This document shows positions 18,037-25,425 of a stretch of 64,000 nt of DNA, one piece after another (the stretch's first letter is position 1; each line of letters begins with the position of its first letter). The position numbers and the translations under genes are program-made. Below the pieces are notes generated by a model that saw only the letters and a list, made by a program, of their open reading frames with translations, searched no databases and had not been told where the DNA came from. The DNA is from Celeribacter baekdonensis (lineage in GTDB: Bacteria; Pseudomonadota; Alphaproteobacteria; Rhodobacterales; Rhodobacteraceae): positions 124,001 through 188,000 of the forward strand of contig NZ_CP028475.1 in the NCBI RefSeq assembly GCF_003047105.1, given 5' to 3'.

Positions 18037-18952
18037 AGGTCATGCGCCCATGGTGGATTGGCCCCGGCGCGGCTGACGGTCACGGCGGCGGCCTTGGCCC
18101 CAAGGGCAAGAGCGGCGCGCAATGTGGCCTCATCCAAATCGGCAACATGCGCTTTGGTCAGTTTGCCCGCCTGTTGCAGCCCGGCCAAAAGGCCTGCGTT
18201 GAACGTGTCCCCGGCTCCCACGGTGTCCACGACCGTTACTTTTTCGGCGGCCACATGGGTGACATGTCCGGCGGTATAGCCCTTGACGCCATCCCCGCCC
18301 ATCGTCAGGCAAACAAGCTTTGGCCCCTTGGTCAAAAGCACCTCGATATGGGCCTCAATTTCACCCTCTCCCATCAGCCACAACAAGTCCTCGTCGGAGA
18401 CTTTGACAATATCGGCATGGGCCAGCATATGTTCGATTCGTGCACGATAACGGGTCTCATCGCGGATAAATCCGGGCCGAATGTTCGGATCTATCATGGT
18501 GACGCGATCCTTCGAAGCCTCGACAAACAGCGTTTCATAGGCCGCGCCACAGGGTTCGACCGGCAAGGAAATCCCACCACAAAACACGGCCTTGATCTGG
18601 TCGGGAAGGGGGGGATGTCGGCCTCGGTCAACATCCGCCCGGCGGTGTTTTCGTCATAAAACGCATAGGTGGCGTGACCATCGACCAGTTTGACAAAGGC
18701 CACGGTACAGGGGCGATCCACAGTGAGGGACAGGCGACCATCCACATGGCTCTGGGCAAGACTTTGTTTCAACAGATCGCCAAAGAAATCCTCTGAGAAG
18801 CCACTGAAAAATCCCACATCCGCCCCAAGCCGCCCCAAAGCGATGGCGGTGTTAAACACGGCGCCACCGGGGTAGGGCGCATAGGCGTCCTCACCCTGCG
18901 TCGTGGTGCGGGGCAGCATGTCGATGAGGGCTTCGCCTGCGCAAAGGATCAT
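18033..18952 (-). pseudogene. PfkB-family sugar kinase (fructokinase-like), one-base frameshift
   Basis: Two overlapping frames together make a complete ribokinase/PfkB-family kinase of about 306 residues. The first (from 18952) has MILCAGEALIDMLPR and the N-terminal signature PGGAVFNTAIALGRLGADVG. The second holds the C-terminal ATP/anion-hole signature VDTVGAGDTFNAGLLAG with the catalytic Asp. The frame changes at a run of seven G (18608-18614). Adding one base gives continuous sequence through ADIPPLPDQIKAVFCGG. All signature residues are intact, so this is either a very recent lesion or a sequencing error. Downstream dtd overlaps its stop. Confidence 0.85.
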
Positions 18953-19022
18953 GGGCCTGTCTCCTGGAAATGGGGTTGCGTCGTTTTAGAGGTGTTAGCG
19001 CTATCTGCGCAAGAAAAAAGGC

Positions 19023-20147
19023 TCAAAACCCACCCGTGCCCTGCTGATTTATCGCCACCACATAGCCCACACCCGCCGCAACGATCAGCCCGGCGATCAC
19101 CGCCAAGGCGATTTTCCACGCCGAATAGGGGCGTTCGCCCTGAACCTTGCCGGTACGGCCATTGACGACAAAGCGGTAGGTCTTGCCCCGGTATTTATAG
19201 GCCGCCATCCACACCGGCAGAAGGATATGTTTGAACGTCACCTCCGACACCGCAGTCTGGAGGCCATGCACCCTTTGTCGGTCGCCGCCAATGTCAAATT
19301 TCACATCGCGAACAATCACCCGGTCCATGTAGTCGCGCGCGCTCTCGTAGCCCTCTTCGAGCGGCACGGTATAGGCGGAGGCCCGAAATCCTGCTAAATA
19401 ATCTGGCACATAGGGTTCCAATTCGGACAGATCCCATGGTGCAAGCCCATCGGTGAACCGCGCCGGTAAAGCCTGTGAGGCCAGCACCAGGACATCGTCA
19501 AAAAACCGTGACACACGCCCGGATTTGGCCCGCCAACGGGTGTGGCGTTCGCGGATGGTTTGGGTTTTGCCATCACGGGTGATCGTGCGGGTGGTGTAAT
19601 AATCATCGCCACGCTCGCCTCGGTATTGCGTCGCTGTTTGCGCATCAAAGGTCCAGTAAGGCAGGTACATCCCCGACAATTGCCGCCCTTTGCGGGCATA
19701 GTCTTTGAGGCCATTTGGGGCAAACCAAAGGCCGCCAAGCCAATCGGTCATCGCCTGCCGTGCGCGCTCCTCCGCCAAGGCAAAGGGCAAGAGCCCATGC
19801 GGTTTGATCTGGCGATGGATGCCGGTGTCTGTGACCACGGGGGTGGCGCAAAACGGGCATTCTGTGGCGTGGATGTCGGCGTCAAATTCCACCTCCGCCC
19901 CGCAATTGGGACAGGTTGAAACGCGGGTGTCTTCCATCGCCTGATCCGGCAGGGTCGCGTTCAATGCTGCGCGAAAATCCAATTCCCGCGGTGGCGCTGC
20001 GTCGCCTTTATCGAGCGGTTGATCCGCCCCGCAATGGTCGCATTTGAGCAGCTCGGCCCCCGGATCAAACCGAAGATCCGCCCCACAGGCAGAACAGGGG
20101 AAGCGGTGCTCTTGGGGGCTTTGTTCAGAAAATTTCTCTGATTCCAT
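19023..20147 (-). CDS. Double zinc-ribbon membrane-anchored protein
   Basis: A 374-residue protein with two zinc ribbons near the N-terminus: CSACGADL plus KCDHCGA (residues 18-42), then CPNCGAEV plus ECPFCATPV (residues 79-105). A long middle domain (KGRQLSGMYLPYWTFDA) follows, and a C-terminal transmembrane helix (about 347-368). Homologues are often mislabelled TFIIB-like or primosomal protein N-prime. There is no helicase motif here. Such proteins travel with SPFH, TelA and XpaC genes, as in this region. GAGAAATTTTCT-rich sequence at the start encodes MESEKFSEQ. Function unknown; a role in membrane-associated quality control is inference. Confidence 0.8.
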   Translation of the reverse strand: MESEKFSEQSPQEHRFPCSACGADLRFDPGAELLKCDHCGADQPLDKGDAAPPRELDFRAALNATLPDQAMEDTRVSTCPNCGAEVEFDADIHATECPFCATPVVTDTGIHRQIKPHGLLPFALAEERARQAMTDWLGGLWFAPNGLKDYARKGRQLSGMYLPYWTFDAQTATQYRGERGDDYYTTRTITRDGKTQTIRERHTRWRAKSGRVSRFFDDVLVLASQALPARFTDGLAPWDLSELEPYVPDYLAGFRASAYTVPLEEGYESARDYMDRVIVRDVKFDIGGDRQRVHGLQTAVSEVTFKHILLPVWMAAYKYRGKTYRFVVNGRTGKVQGERPYSAWKIALAVIAGLIVAAGVGYVVAINQQGTGGF

Positions 20148-20227
20148 AACAATTTACCCCGTGTTAAGTGCGCAGAGCACATGCTGCTTCATAGTACACT
20201 GCACGTTGAGACAGATGGAGATGATCT

Positions 20228-20611
20228 TTGCTGAAAAATGAACAAGATACGCAAGTGCGCGATGCGATCTGCGCCCATGCCGATTGGACGAGAAAACTTT
20301 CGGAGTGTATCGACAGTGGCCAGTTGGAAAAAACATCACATGACATCTCTTGTGACGATCAATGTGCCTTTGGCAAATGGCTGGCGGGGCTTTCGCCTGC
20401 GGCGCATGATCCGGCGATGAAAAAATTCACAACGATTAAAACCATGCATACGCGGTTTCATGCTGAGGCGGGTAAAATCGCGGCTCATGTTGAAAATGGA
20501 GATCGTGCCGCAGCGCGCCAAGGCTATGAAGCACCCCATTTCAAAAGGATGACCAATTCGTTGATCATCAATCTCAACGATTGGCGCGAGGATTTTCGCA
20601 GGTTCACCTGA
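20228..20611 (+). CDS. Stand-alone CZB (chemoreceptor zinc-binding) domain protein
   Basis: A 127-residue protein made only of a CZB domain. Likely zinc ligands follow the family 3His-1Cys pattern: His in ICAHADWTRKL (near 18), Cys in the CAFGKWLAGL motif (near 46), and the paired His of HTRFHAEAG (near 74 and 78). CZB domains normally sit at the end of chemoreceptors or diguanylate cyclases and sense zinc or hypochlorous acid. An in-frame TGA lies 6 bases upstream, and no ATG occurs before the fold begins, so TTG at 20228 with GGAG seven bases earlier must be the start. It is on the opposite strand to its neighbours. Confidence 0.82.
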   Translation: MLKNEQDTQVRDAICAHADWTRKLSECIDSGQLEKTSHDISCDDQCAFGKWLAGLSPAAHDPAMKKFTTIKTMHTRFHAEAGKIAAHVENGDRAAARQGYEAPHFKRMTNSLIINLNDWREDFRRFT

Positions 20612-20622
20612 GGCTCTACATC

Positions 20623-21006
20623 TCATGCGCTGTCCCGCCGTTCAAAACTCACCGCCTGAGCGATTTGACGACAGGACGGATCGGTGAAGCGGATGACATG
20701 GCAAAACACCATGGTCCCAACCCCGTCTCGGGTCAGACGGCCGGAAACTGTGCCGGCTTTGCCATGACAGACCACCTGATCAATCAGGATGCTTTGCGGC
20801 GGCGTCGCGTGTAAGAGATGCGCCGCAATGGCCTCCCGGCCAAGCACACAGGGCATTCCGGTTTGGTCCCAACTGGCCGTCTCAGAAAACATTCCATGAT
20901 CCACTGTGCTCACGCCCATGAGGGCGAGAGCGATCTCGGTGACTTTCAGGCTTTCAGTGCTGCTGTCGCAGTCCGGCGATCGCTGCACCCGTGTGGCGAG
21001 TGACAT
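20623..21006 (-). CDS. NTF2/SnoaL-like small protein
   Basis: A 127-residue protein with the look of an NTF2-like cone fold: an N-terminal helix (TEIALALMGVSTVDHGMFSETASW), then DQTGMPCVLGREAIAAHLL and a run of beta strands ending FCHVIRFTDPSCRQIAQAVSFE. It begins 5 bases after the SPFH gene stops, so it is the last gene of that operon. The longer upstream frame lies inside the SPFH gene and is rejected. No catalytic function can be assigned. Confidence 0.7.
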   Translation of the reverse strand: MSLATRVQRSPDCDSSTESLKVTEIALALMGVSTVDHGMFSETASWDQTGMPCVLGREAIAAHLLHATPPQSILIDQVVCHGKAGTVSGRLTRDGVGTMVFCHVIRFTDPSCRQIAQAVSFERRDSA

Positions 21007-21011
21007 GAGGG

Positions 21012-22124
21012 TCAGGCACCCGGCGGCGGCGGCGGTGGGGCGATGGTGAAAAGCTGCGCCAATTCGCGCACATCTTCGGCCTGTAACCACCCGTCCTGAC
21101 CCGGAGTCCAGACGTAAGAGGCGCGTTTCAATGCGCCCTTTGCAGCCATCTGACCCATTTCCGCTTTGGAAAACGGACCGGTTGTCTGCCCATTCTCGGC
21201 GATGTGCCAAACATGTTCGACCGGCGGCGGAGGCGGGGTTTGAGCGACAGGCGCAGCGGCGGTGGCAGGACGTGCGCCCCACGGTCCTTGTTGGGTCGCC
21301 ATCCCCATCCCAATGCCAGCCCCCATACCTGCGCCCATGGAAGAGGCCATCGCCGAATTTTCCGCGCCCATGGCTTCGGCGGCGTTGAATTTCATATAGG
21401 TGTCGAGATTGCCGACGATGCCCATCGAGGTGCGCTTGTCCATCGCGGCCTCAACCGCTTCGGGCAAGCTGATGTTTTCAATGTAAAATTCCGGGATGAT
21501 CAGACCGTATTCCGACACCACCTTGGTGATCTCACTGGCCACCAATTTGCCCAGATCCGCTGTATTTGCCGCCATATCCAACACCGGAATGCCAGACCCC
21601 GCGACGATGCGGCTAAAGGCCTGAACGATGATGTTGCGGATTTGGAAGGAGATTTCGTCCATGGTGAATTCGCCGTCTGTGCCGACGATTTCGGTCAAAA
21701 ACAACGCCGGATCAGAGACTTTGACCGTATAGGTGCCAAAGGCGCGGATGCGTACGGGGCCAAATTCCGGGTCACGGCACATGATCGGGTTTTTCGTGCC
21801 CCATTTGAGGTCGGAAAACCGTGTGGTGTTGACGAAATAGACTTCGGATTTGAACGGCGATTTGAACCCATGATCCCAATGGTTCAGCGTGGTGAGGATC
21901 GGCATGTTGTTGGTTTCCAACATATAAAGCCCGGGCGAGAACACATCCGCCAATTGACCTTCATGCACAAACACGGCCGCCTGACCTTCACGCACGGTCA
22001 GTTTGGCCCCGTATTTGATCTCATGCGCCTCACGTTCAAACCGCCACACCATCGTGTCGCGGGTGTCATCCGTCCAATGAATGACGTCAATGAATTCGCC
22101 AGAGAGAAAATCGAAAATACCCAT
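21012..22124 (-). CDS. SPFH-domain protein with C-terminal GYF_2 domain
   Basis: A 370-residue YdjI/virion-core-like SPFH (band 7) protein. The SPFH part spans about residues 20-240 (VREGQAAVFVHEGQLADVFSP at 43). A Met/Gly/Ala-rich linker (MGAGMGAGIGMGMA) follows and a GYF_2 domain at about 305-365 (WHIAENGQTTGPFSKAEM). There is no N-terminal membrane helix. The family forms oligomers at membranes and is associated with envelope stress. CAGGAGG precedes the ATG. It lies in a run of minus-strand genes with XpaC and TelA. Confidence 0.9.
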   Translation of the reverse strand: MGIFDFLSGEFIDVIHWTDDTRDTMVWRFEREAHEIKYGAKLTVREGQAAVFVHEGQLADVFSPGLYMLETNNMPILTTLNHWDHGFKSPFKSEVYFVNTTRFSDLKWGTKNPIMCRDPEFGPVRIRAFGTYTVKVSDPALFLTEIVGTDGEFTMDEISFQIRNIIVQAFSRIVAGSGIPVLDMAANTADLGKLVASEITKVVSEYGLIIPEFYIENISLPEAVEAAMDKRTSMGIVGNLDTYMKFNAAEAMGAENSAMASSMGAGMGAGIGMGMATQQGPWGARPATAAAPVAQTPPPPPVEHVWHIAENGQTTGPFSKAEMGQMAAKGALKRASYVWTPGQDGWLQAEDVRELAQLFTIAPPPPPPGA

Positions 22125-22142
22125 CGGGGCCTCCTGTGGTCG

Positions 22143-23108
22143 TCAAATATCTTCGCCCATCAACTCGCGTGCAATCACGACAGAGATCGGGCGGGCAACT
22201 TCGGGGGGCATGCCGGGCGCCAGGCGCGGATCATAGAGCATGCGGAGCAAAAATTCGTCATGGCGGGTCAGCAACGCAAATTCTTCGTCGTCGTTGAAAA
22301 TCGACGGGCGGGCCCGCGGGCTGTCGTTGGCCAACCCCAGACCTTGGGCGATTTCTTCGTGAAAACACGACCGGCGCAGCAAGTCCGGGTTCTCGGCGCG
22401 GATGATCGCCACGGCCTTGCGATACGCGCCATCATTGGCCGGATCAGAGGCCACCACCAAGCAATAGGTCGAGCGCGGCATGTCGATAACAGAGCGGATC
22501 GCATCCGATCCGATGCCGGGAATGAGCTGGTTCAAACGTGGGCCAATGGCGCGGCGTTCGTCTTCGTTGAGCACCAAGACGTTGAAGTTCGGGCGCGAGG
22601 ACACGGTGACCGAATGCCCCGAGGCACGCGCCAGTTGCCCGGCAAAACTGTTTAGCGTCGCACGATCTTTTTGGCGTTGCTCCAGCGGCACAGACGCGCC
22701 GAATTCAATGCCAAGCCGCACCGGCACATCCCAGCGATGCAGATCAGAGGGCGTGGTTCTGGCCACAAATTGCCCGCCGACCGAGGTGTATTCATCATTG
22801 AGCGCGATGGCATCAAAATTCACCGCAAGTTGGCGTGCGGAAAAGGGTGTGTCCGGGCCACCCCCGTCCGTGCGCAACAGGTCATTGGCCAAAAGATCGG
22901 CCTGAACCCGCGCAAAATAGGTCTCAAGCAAACGGCTTTCCGTGCTGCGCGGGGTGACGGTTGTGCTGTCTGGGCGCAAAACGGGTTGCGCCGCTTGGCT
23001 GGGCGGGCGGGCAATGGGCGGCGTGACTGGACCGGACACACAGGCCGACAACGCAAGCACTGCGCTCGCGCCGAGGACTGTTAAATGTGTCCGGCCCAAG
23101 GCAGGCAT
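22143..23108 (-). CDS. DUF2927 lipoprotein
   Basis: A 321-residue secreted lipoprotein. The signal ends in a lipobox, LALSAC (Cys near residue 23). The mature part carries a DUF2927 domain (about residues 75-235; RWDVPVRLGIEFG and FNVLVLNEDERR), plus a later segment CFHEEIAQGLGLANDSPRARPSIFND. That H-E-E-x-x-Q-x-L-G pattern resembles a zinc-metalloprotease helix with altered spacing. Its ATG shares one base with the TelA stop (TGATG), so the two are coupled. Function is not established. Confidence 0.85.
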   Translation of the reverse strand: MPALGRTHLTVLGASAVLALSACVSGPVTPPIARPPSQAAQPVLRPDSTTVTPRSTESRLLETYFARVQADLLANDLLRTDGGGPDTPFSARQLAVNFDAIALNDEYTSVGGQFVARTTPSDLHRWDVPVRLGIEFGASVPLEQRQKDRATLNSFAGQLARASGHSVTVSSRPNFNVLVLNEDERRAIGPRLNQLIPGIGSDAIRSVIDMPRSTYCLVVASDPANDGAYRKAVAIIRAENPDLLRRSCFHEEIAQGLGLANDSPRARPSIFNDDEEFALLTRHDEFLLRMLYDPRLAPGMPPEVARPISVVIARELMGEDI

Positions 23109-24289
23109 CAGGAGCGCACCGATGGCCCGGCCGCATTGCCCGTGGCTTTGGCTGAGGCCAAGGTGTCGCGCAGATTGGTTTCCATGGTCTTGAGTTCGAC
23201 CTCGGCTTCGGCGCGTTTGCGTTTGCCCTCATCGGCGATCTGAAGGCTTTCCTCGATGGTGGCGATCAATTCGGCATTGGCGGTTTTCACAGCCTCGATG
23301 TCAAACACGCCGCGTTCCATTTCGGTGCGTACGATTTTGTTGCCCTCGCGCAGATTTTTGGCATTCGCGGTCAACAGTTCGTTGGTCAGATCCGTCGCGG
23401 CTTTGATGTCTTTCGCGGCTTCGGTCGAACGCTGAATGGTCACGGCCTGGGCCAATTGGGTTTCCCAAAGCGGCACAGTGTTGACCAGCGTCGAGTTGAT
23501 TTTGGTGACCAGGGATTTGTCGTTTTCCTGCACCAAGCGGATCGAGGGCAGGGATTGCATCGTCACCTGACGGGTCAGTTTCAGATCATGCACCCGACGT
23601 TCCAAATCGTCACGCGCTGCGCGCAGATCGCGCAATTCCTGCGCTTTGATCACTTGGTCCTGTTCGGGCGCAGCGTCAACGGCAGCGGCCAAGGCCGGGA
23701 TCTCGTTCTCATCCAATTCTTTGATTTTCAACTCACCCGCCGCGATATAAATCGCCAATTCGTCATAGAAATTCAGCGTCTTGTCGTAGAGCATGTCGAG
23801 CGATTTGATGTCTTTGAGCAGCTTGTGCTCATGGGTCAGCAAATTGTCAGTGATCTTGTCGATCTGGGTTTGGATGGTCTCATAACGGGCAATGAATTTC
23901 GCCATTGGAGCGGCGCGCCCCAACAGCCTTTCCCACCAGCTGCGTTTGCGACGCACGTCAAGCTCAGATACGGAAAACCCACGAATGGTGGTGACGATGG
24001 AGCGCAAAGAGTCGCCCGCAGGCCCCACATCTTTGTTGCGCACATCTTCCAGCATCGCTTGCGAAATCTCTTGCAACTCGGCCTGCGCGCCTGAGCCAAA
24101 ACGGACGATGGAATTGGTGTCCCCCATGTCGATCTCGGATTTCGCACGCTCAATTTCCGCGCTCAAAGGCGTGTTTGCCAAGGCTTCCGGGTCAATCAAC
24201 TCGCCTTTGGGTTCGGCAAGGACGACGGCGGTGACCGCTTCGACGTCTTTCAATGTGGCTTCGGCCTTTTGGCGGGTGGTGTCGGACAT
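23108..24289 (-). CDS. Toxic anion resistance protein (TelA/KlaA family)
   Basis: A 393-residue, largely helical TelA-family protein: RSIVTTIRGFSVSELDVRRKRSWWERLLG near residue 85, then long coiled-coil stretches (KIKELDENEIPALAAA, LRDLRAARDDLERRVHDLKLTRQ) and WETQLAQAVTIQRSTEAAKDIKAATDLT. The name comes from plasmid tellurite resistance, but chromosomal members usually pair with XpaC in envelope-stress operons. XpaC lies just upstream here. It overlaps the DUF2927 gene by one base. Confidence 0.9.
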   Translation of the reverse strand: MSDTTRQKAEATLKDVEAVTAVVLAEPKGELIDPEALANTPLSAEIERAKSEIDMGDTNSIVRFGSGAQAELQEISQAMLEDVRNKDVGPAGDSLRSIVTTIRGFSVSELDVRRKRSWWERLLGRAAPMAKFIARYETIQTQIDKITDNLLTHEHKLLKDIKSLDMLYDKTLNFYDELAIYIAAGELKIKELDENEIPALAAAVDAAPEQDQVIKAQELRDLRAARDDLERRVHDLKLTRQVTMQSLPSIRLVQENDKSLVTKINSTLVNTVPLWETQLAQAVTIQRSTEAAKDIKAATDLTNELLTANAKNLREGNKIVRTEMERGVFDIEAVKTANAELIATIEESLQIADEGKRKRAEAEVELKTMETNLRDTLASAKATGNAAGPSVRS

Positions 24290-24326
24290 GGAACGGTTCC
24301 CCAGTTAAGAACTTGAAAAGTTTGTT

Positions 24327-25226
24327 TTATTTGATGCCTTCGCGGGCAAGTCGGTCACGCAGGACCTCGATCTCAATGTCGAGATCGGTCTTACTGTCCA
24401 AAAGTAACGCCTCATTGCGCGCGGTGAAATTTTGTTCAAGATCATCGAGCAACGCAAACCAATCCTGACGCGCCTCAGCGTTTTTGGTGCGCGCCCAAAG
24501 GTCGGCATATTTGACCGTCGCATCGCGCGCGCCCAGCAAATAAACCCCAAGATATTTGCGCGCGGCGGTCAGGTCGCGCGGGTCTTCTTCGACAGTACGA
24601 AACATATCGCGGGCGGTTTTGATAAACGCATCAAGGCGGGTTTCGGCGGCCCGGTCGCCAGAGCGCGAAAGGGCCTCGCGCATGGTGTTCAAATGCGCCT
24701 CGGCCTCGTCAATCGCTTTGGATACCCGATCTTGTTGAAACGTGTCGATGTCGTCCATGCCTTTGTTTTTCAACGGATCAAAGCCAAAGGCGAGGCTATG
24801 CAACACGGTGCCAAGACCGGCAAAAATCACCGTTTCCAAAGCGCCCCAGCCGAACCAGCCAACAAGGCCAAGGCCAAGCCCGGTCAAGGCAGAGCCAAAG
24901 ATTTTGCGAGGGATCGCCGGGCGGCGTGAGATTTTGCGCGCCTCATAGGCCTCTTCGGCTTTCAACCCTTCACGGGTCAAAAATGCCGCCGCGACAAGAC
25001 ATCCCAAGGCCGACAAATAGCCTGCCATAACAACAGGTTCGGCGGTAAAGGCCTTCCATGCCAAAGGCAGGCCCGCGTAGAATAATAGGTTGGAGCGTGC
25101 ACCAACGCGAGACGGGCGTTTGCCATCAAAGGGGCGATGTTGCGGGGGAGGCGGGGTGCCCTCCGATTGCGCCGAAGGCTTGGGGCTGCCTTCAGGCGAA
25201 TAGGTCGAACCATACCGTTGGGCCAT
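24327..25226 (-). CDS. XpaC-family membrane protein
   Basis: A 299-residue protein of the XpaC family (named for 5-bromo-4-chloroindolyl phosphate hydrolysis, though enzymatic activity is doubtful). After a proline-rich N-terminus come hydrophobic segments at about residues 50-85 and 108-145. A cytoplasmic helical domain follows (QDRVSKAIDEAEAHLNTMREALSRSG, RKYLGVYLLGARDATVKYADLW, DLEQNFTARNEALLLDSKTDLDIEIEVL). XpaC and TelA genes are paired across many phyla; the gap to telA is 37 bases. The gene starts 3 bases after the stop of a tiny membrane-protein gene. Confidence 0.88.
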   Translation of the reverse strand: MAQRYGSTYSPEGSPKPSAQSEGTPPPPQHRPFDGKRPSRVGARSNLLFYAGLPLAWKAFTAEPVVMAGYLSALGCLVAAAFLTREGLKAEEAYEARKISRRPAIPRKIFGSALTGLGLGLVGWFGWGALETVIFAGLGTVLHSLAFGFDPLKNKGMDDIDTFQQDRVSKAIDEAEAHLNTMREALSRSGDRAAETRLDAFIKTARDMFRTVEEDPRDLTAARKYLGVYLLGARDATVKYADLWARTKNAEARQDWFALLDDLEQNFTARNEALLLDSKTDLDIEIEVLRDRLAREGIK

Positions 25227-25229
25227 GGA

Positions 25230-25316
25230 TCACATCCCCTGCGCTTTGATGGTGACGTAAAAGGTCAGCGCGACCAAAAGATAGTAGGCCAGTTTTGAAA
25301 ACGGACTGTCGCTCAT
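25230..25316 (-). CDS. 28-residue single-TM protein leading the XpaC-TelA operon
   Basis: A very short reading frame: MSDSPFSKLAYYLLVAL then TFYVTIKAQGM. Residues 9-23 form one membrane helix. It has GGTGG before its ATG and stops 3 bases before the xpaC ATG, the spacing of a coupled operon gene. Its composition (short polar start, helix, lysine after the helix) is that of a real small membrane protein. It is inferred from spacing and hydrophobicity only; I recognise no family. Confidence 0.6.
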   Translation of the reverse strand: MSDSPFSKLAYYLLVALTFYVTIKAQGM

Positions 25317-25425
25317 GGCCACCCTTTCGATCAAACGCAGTGTTCAGGTCCAGATATAGGAAGAAATTGCACGCTGCGAAAGAGTTAAGGGGAGCAAATG
25401 CCCCCCTTTCCCCGGTGTTCTTTGG

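Noticed and set aside
19023..20147. Label of primosomal protein N-prime or TFIIB-like factor
   Set aside because: Only the zinc ribbons are shared; helicase motifs are absent and a C-terminal membrane helix is present.
23950..25300. Tellurite-resistance operon
   Set aside because: The TelA name alone suggests it; XpaC, SPFH and DUF2927 partners point to envelope maintenance and no other ter genes are present.
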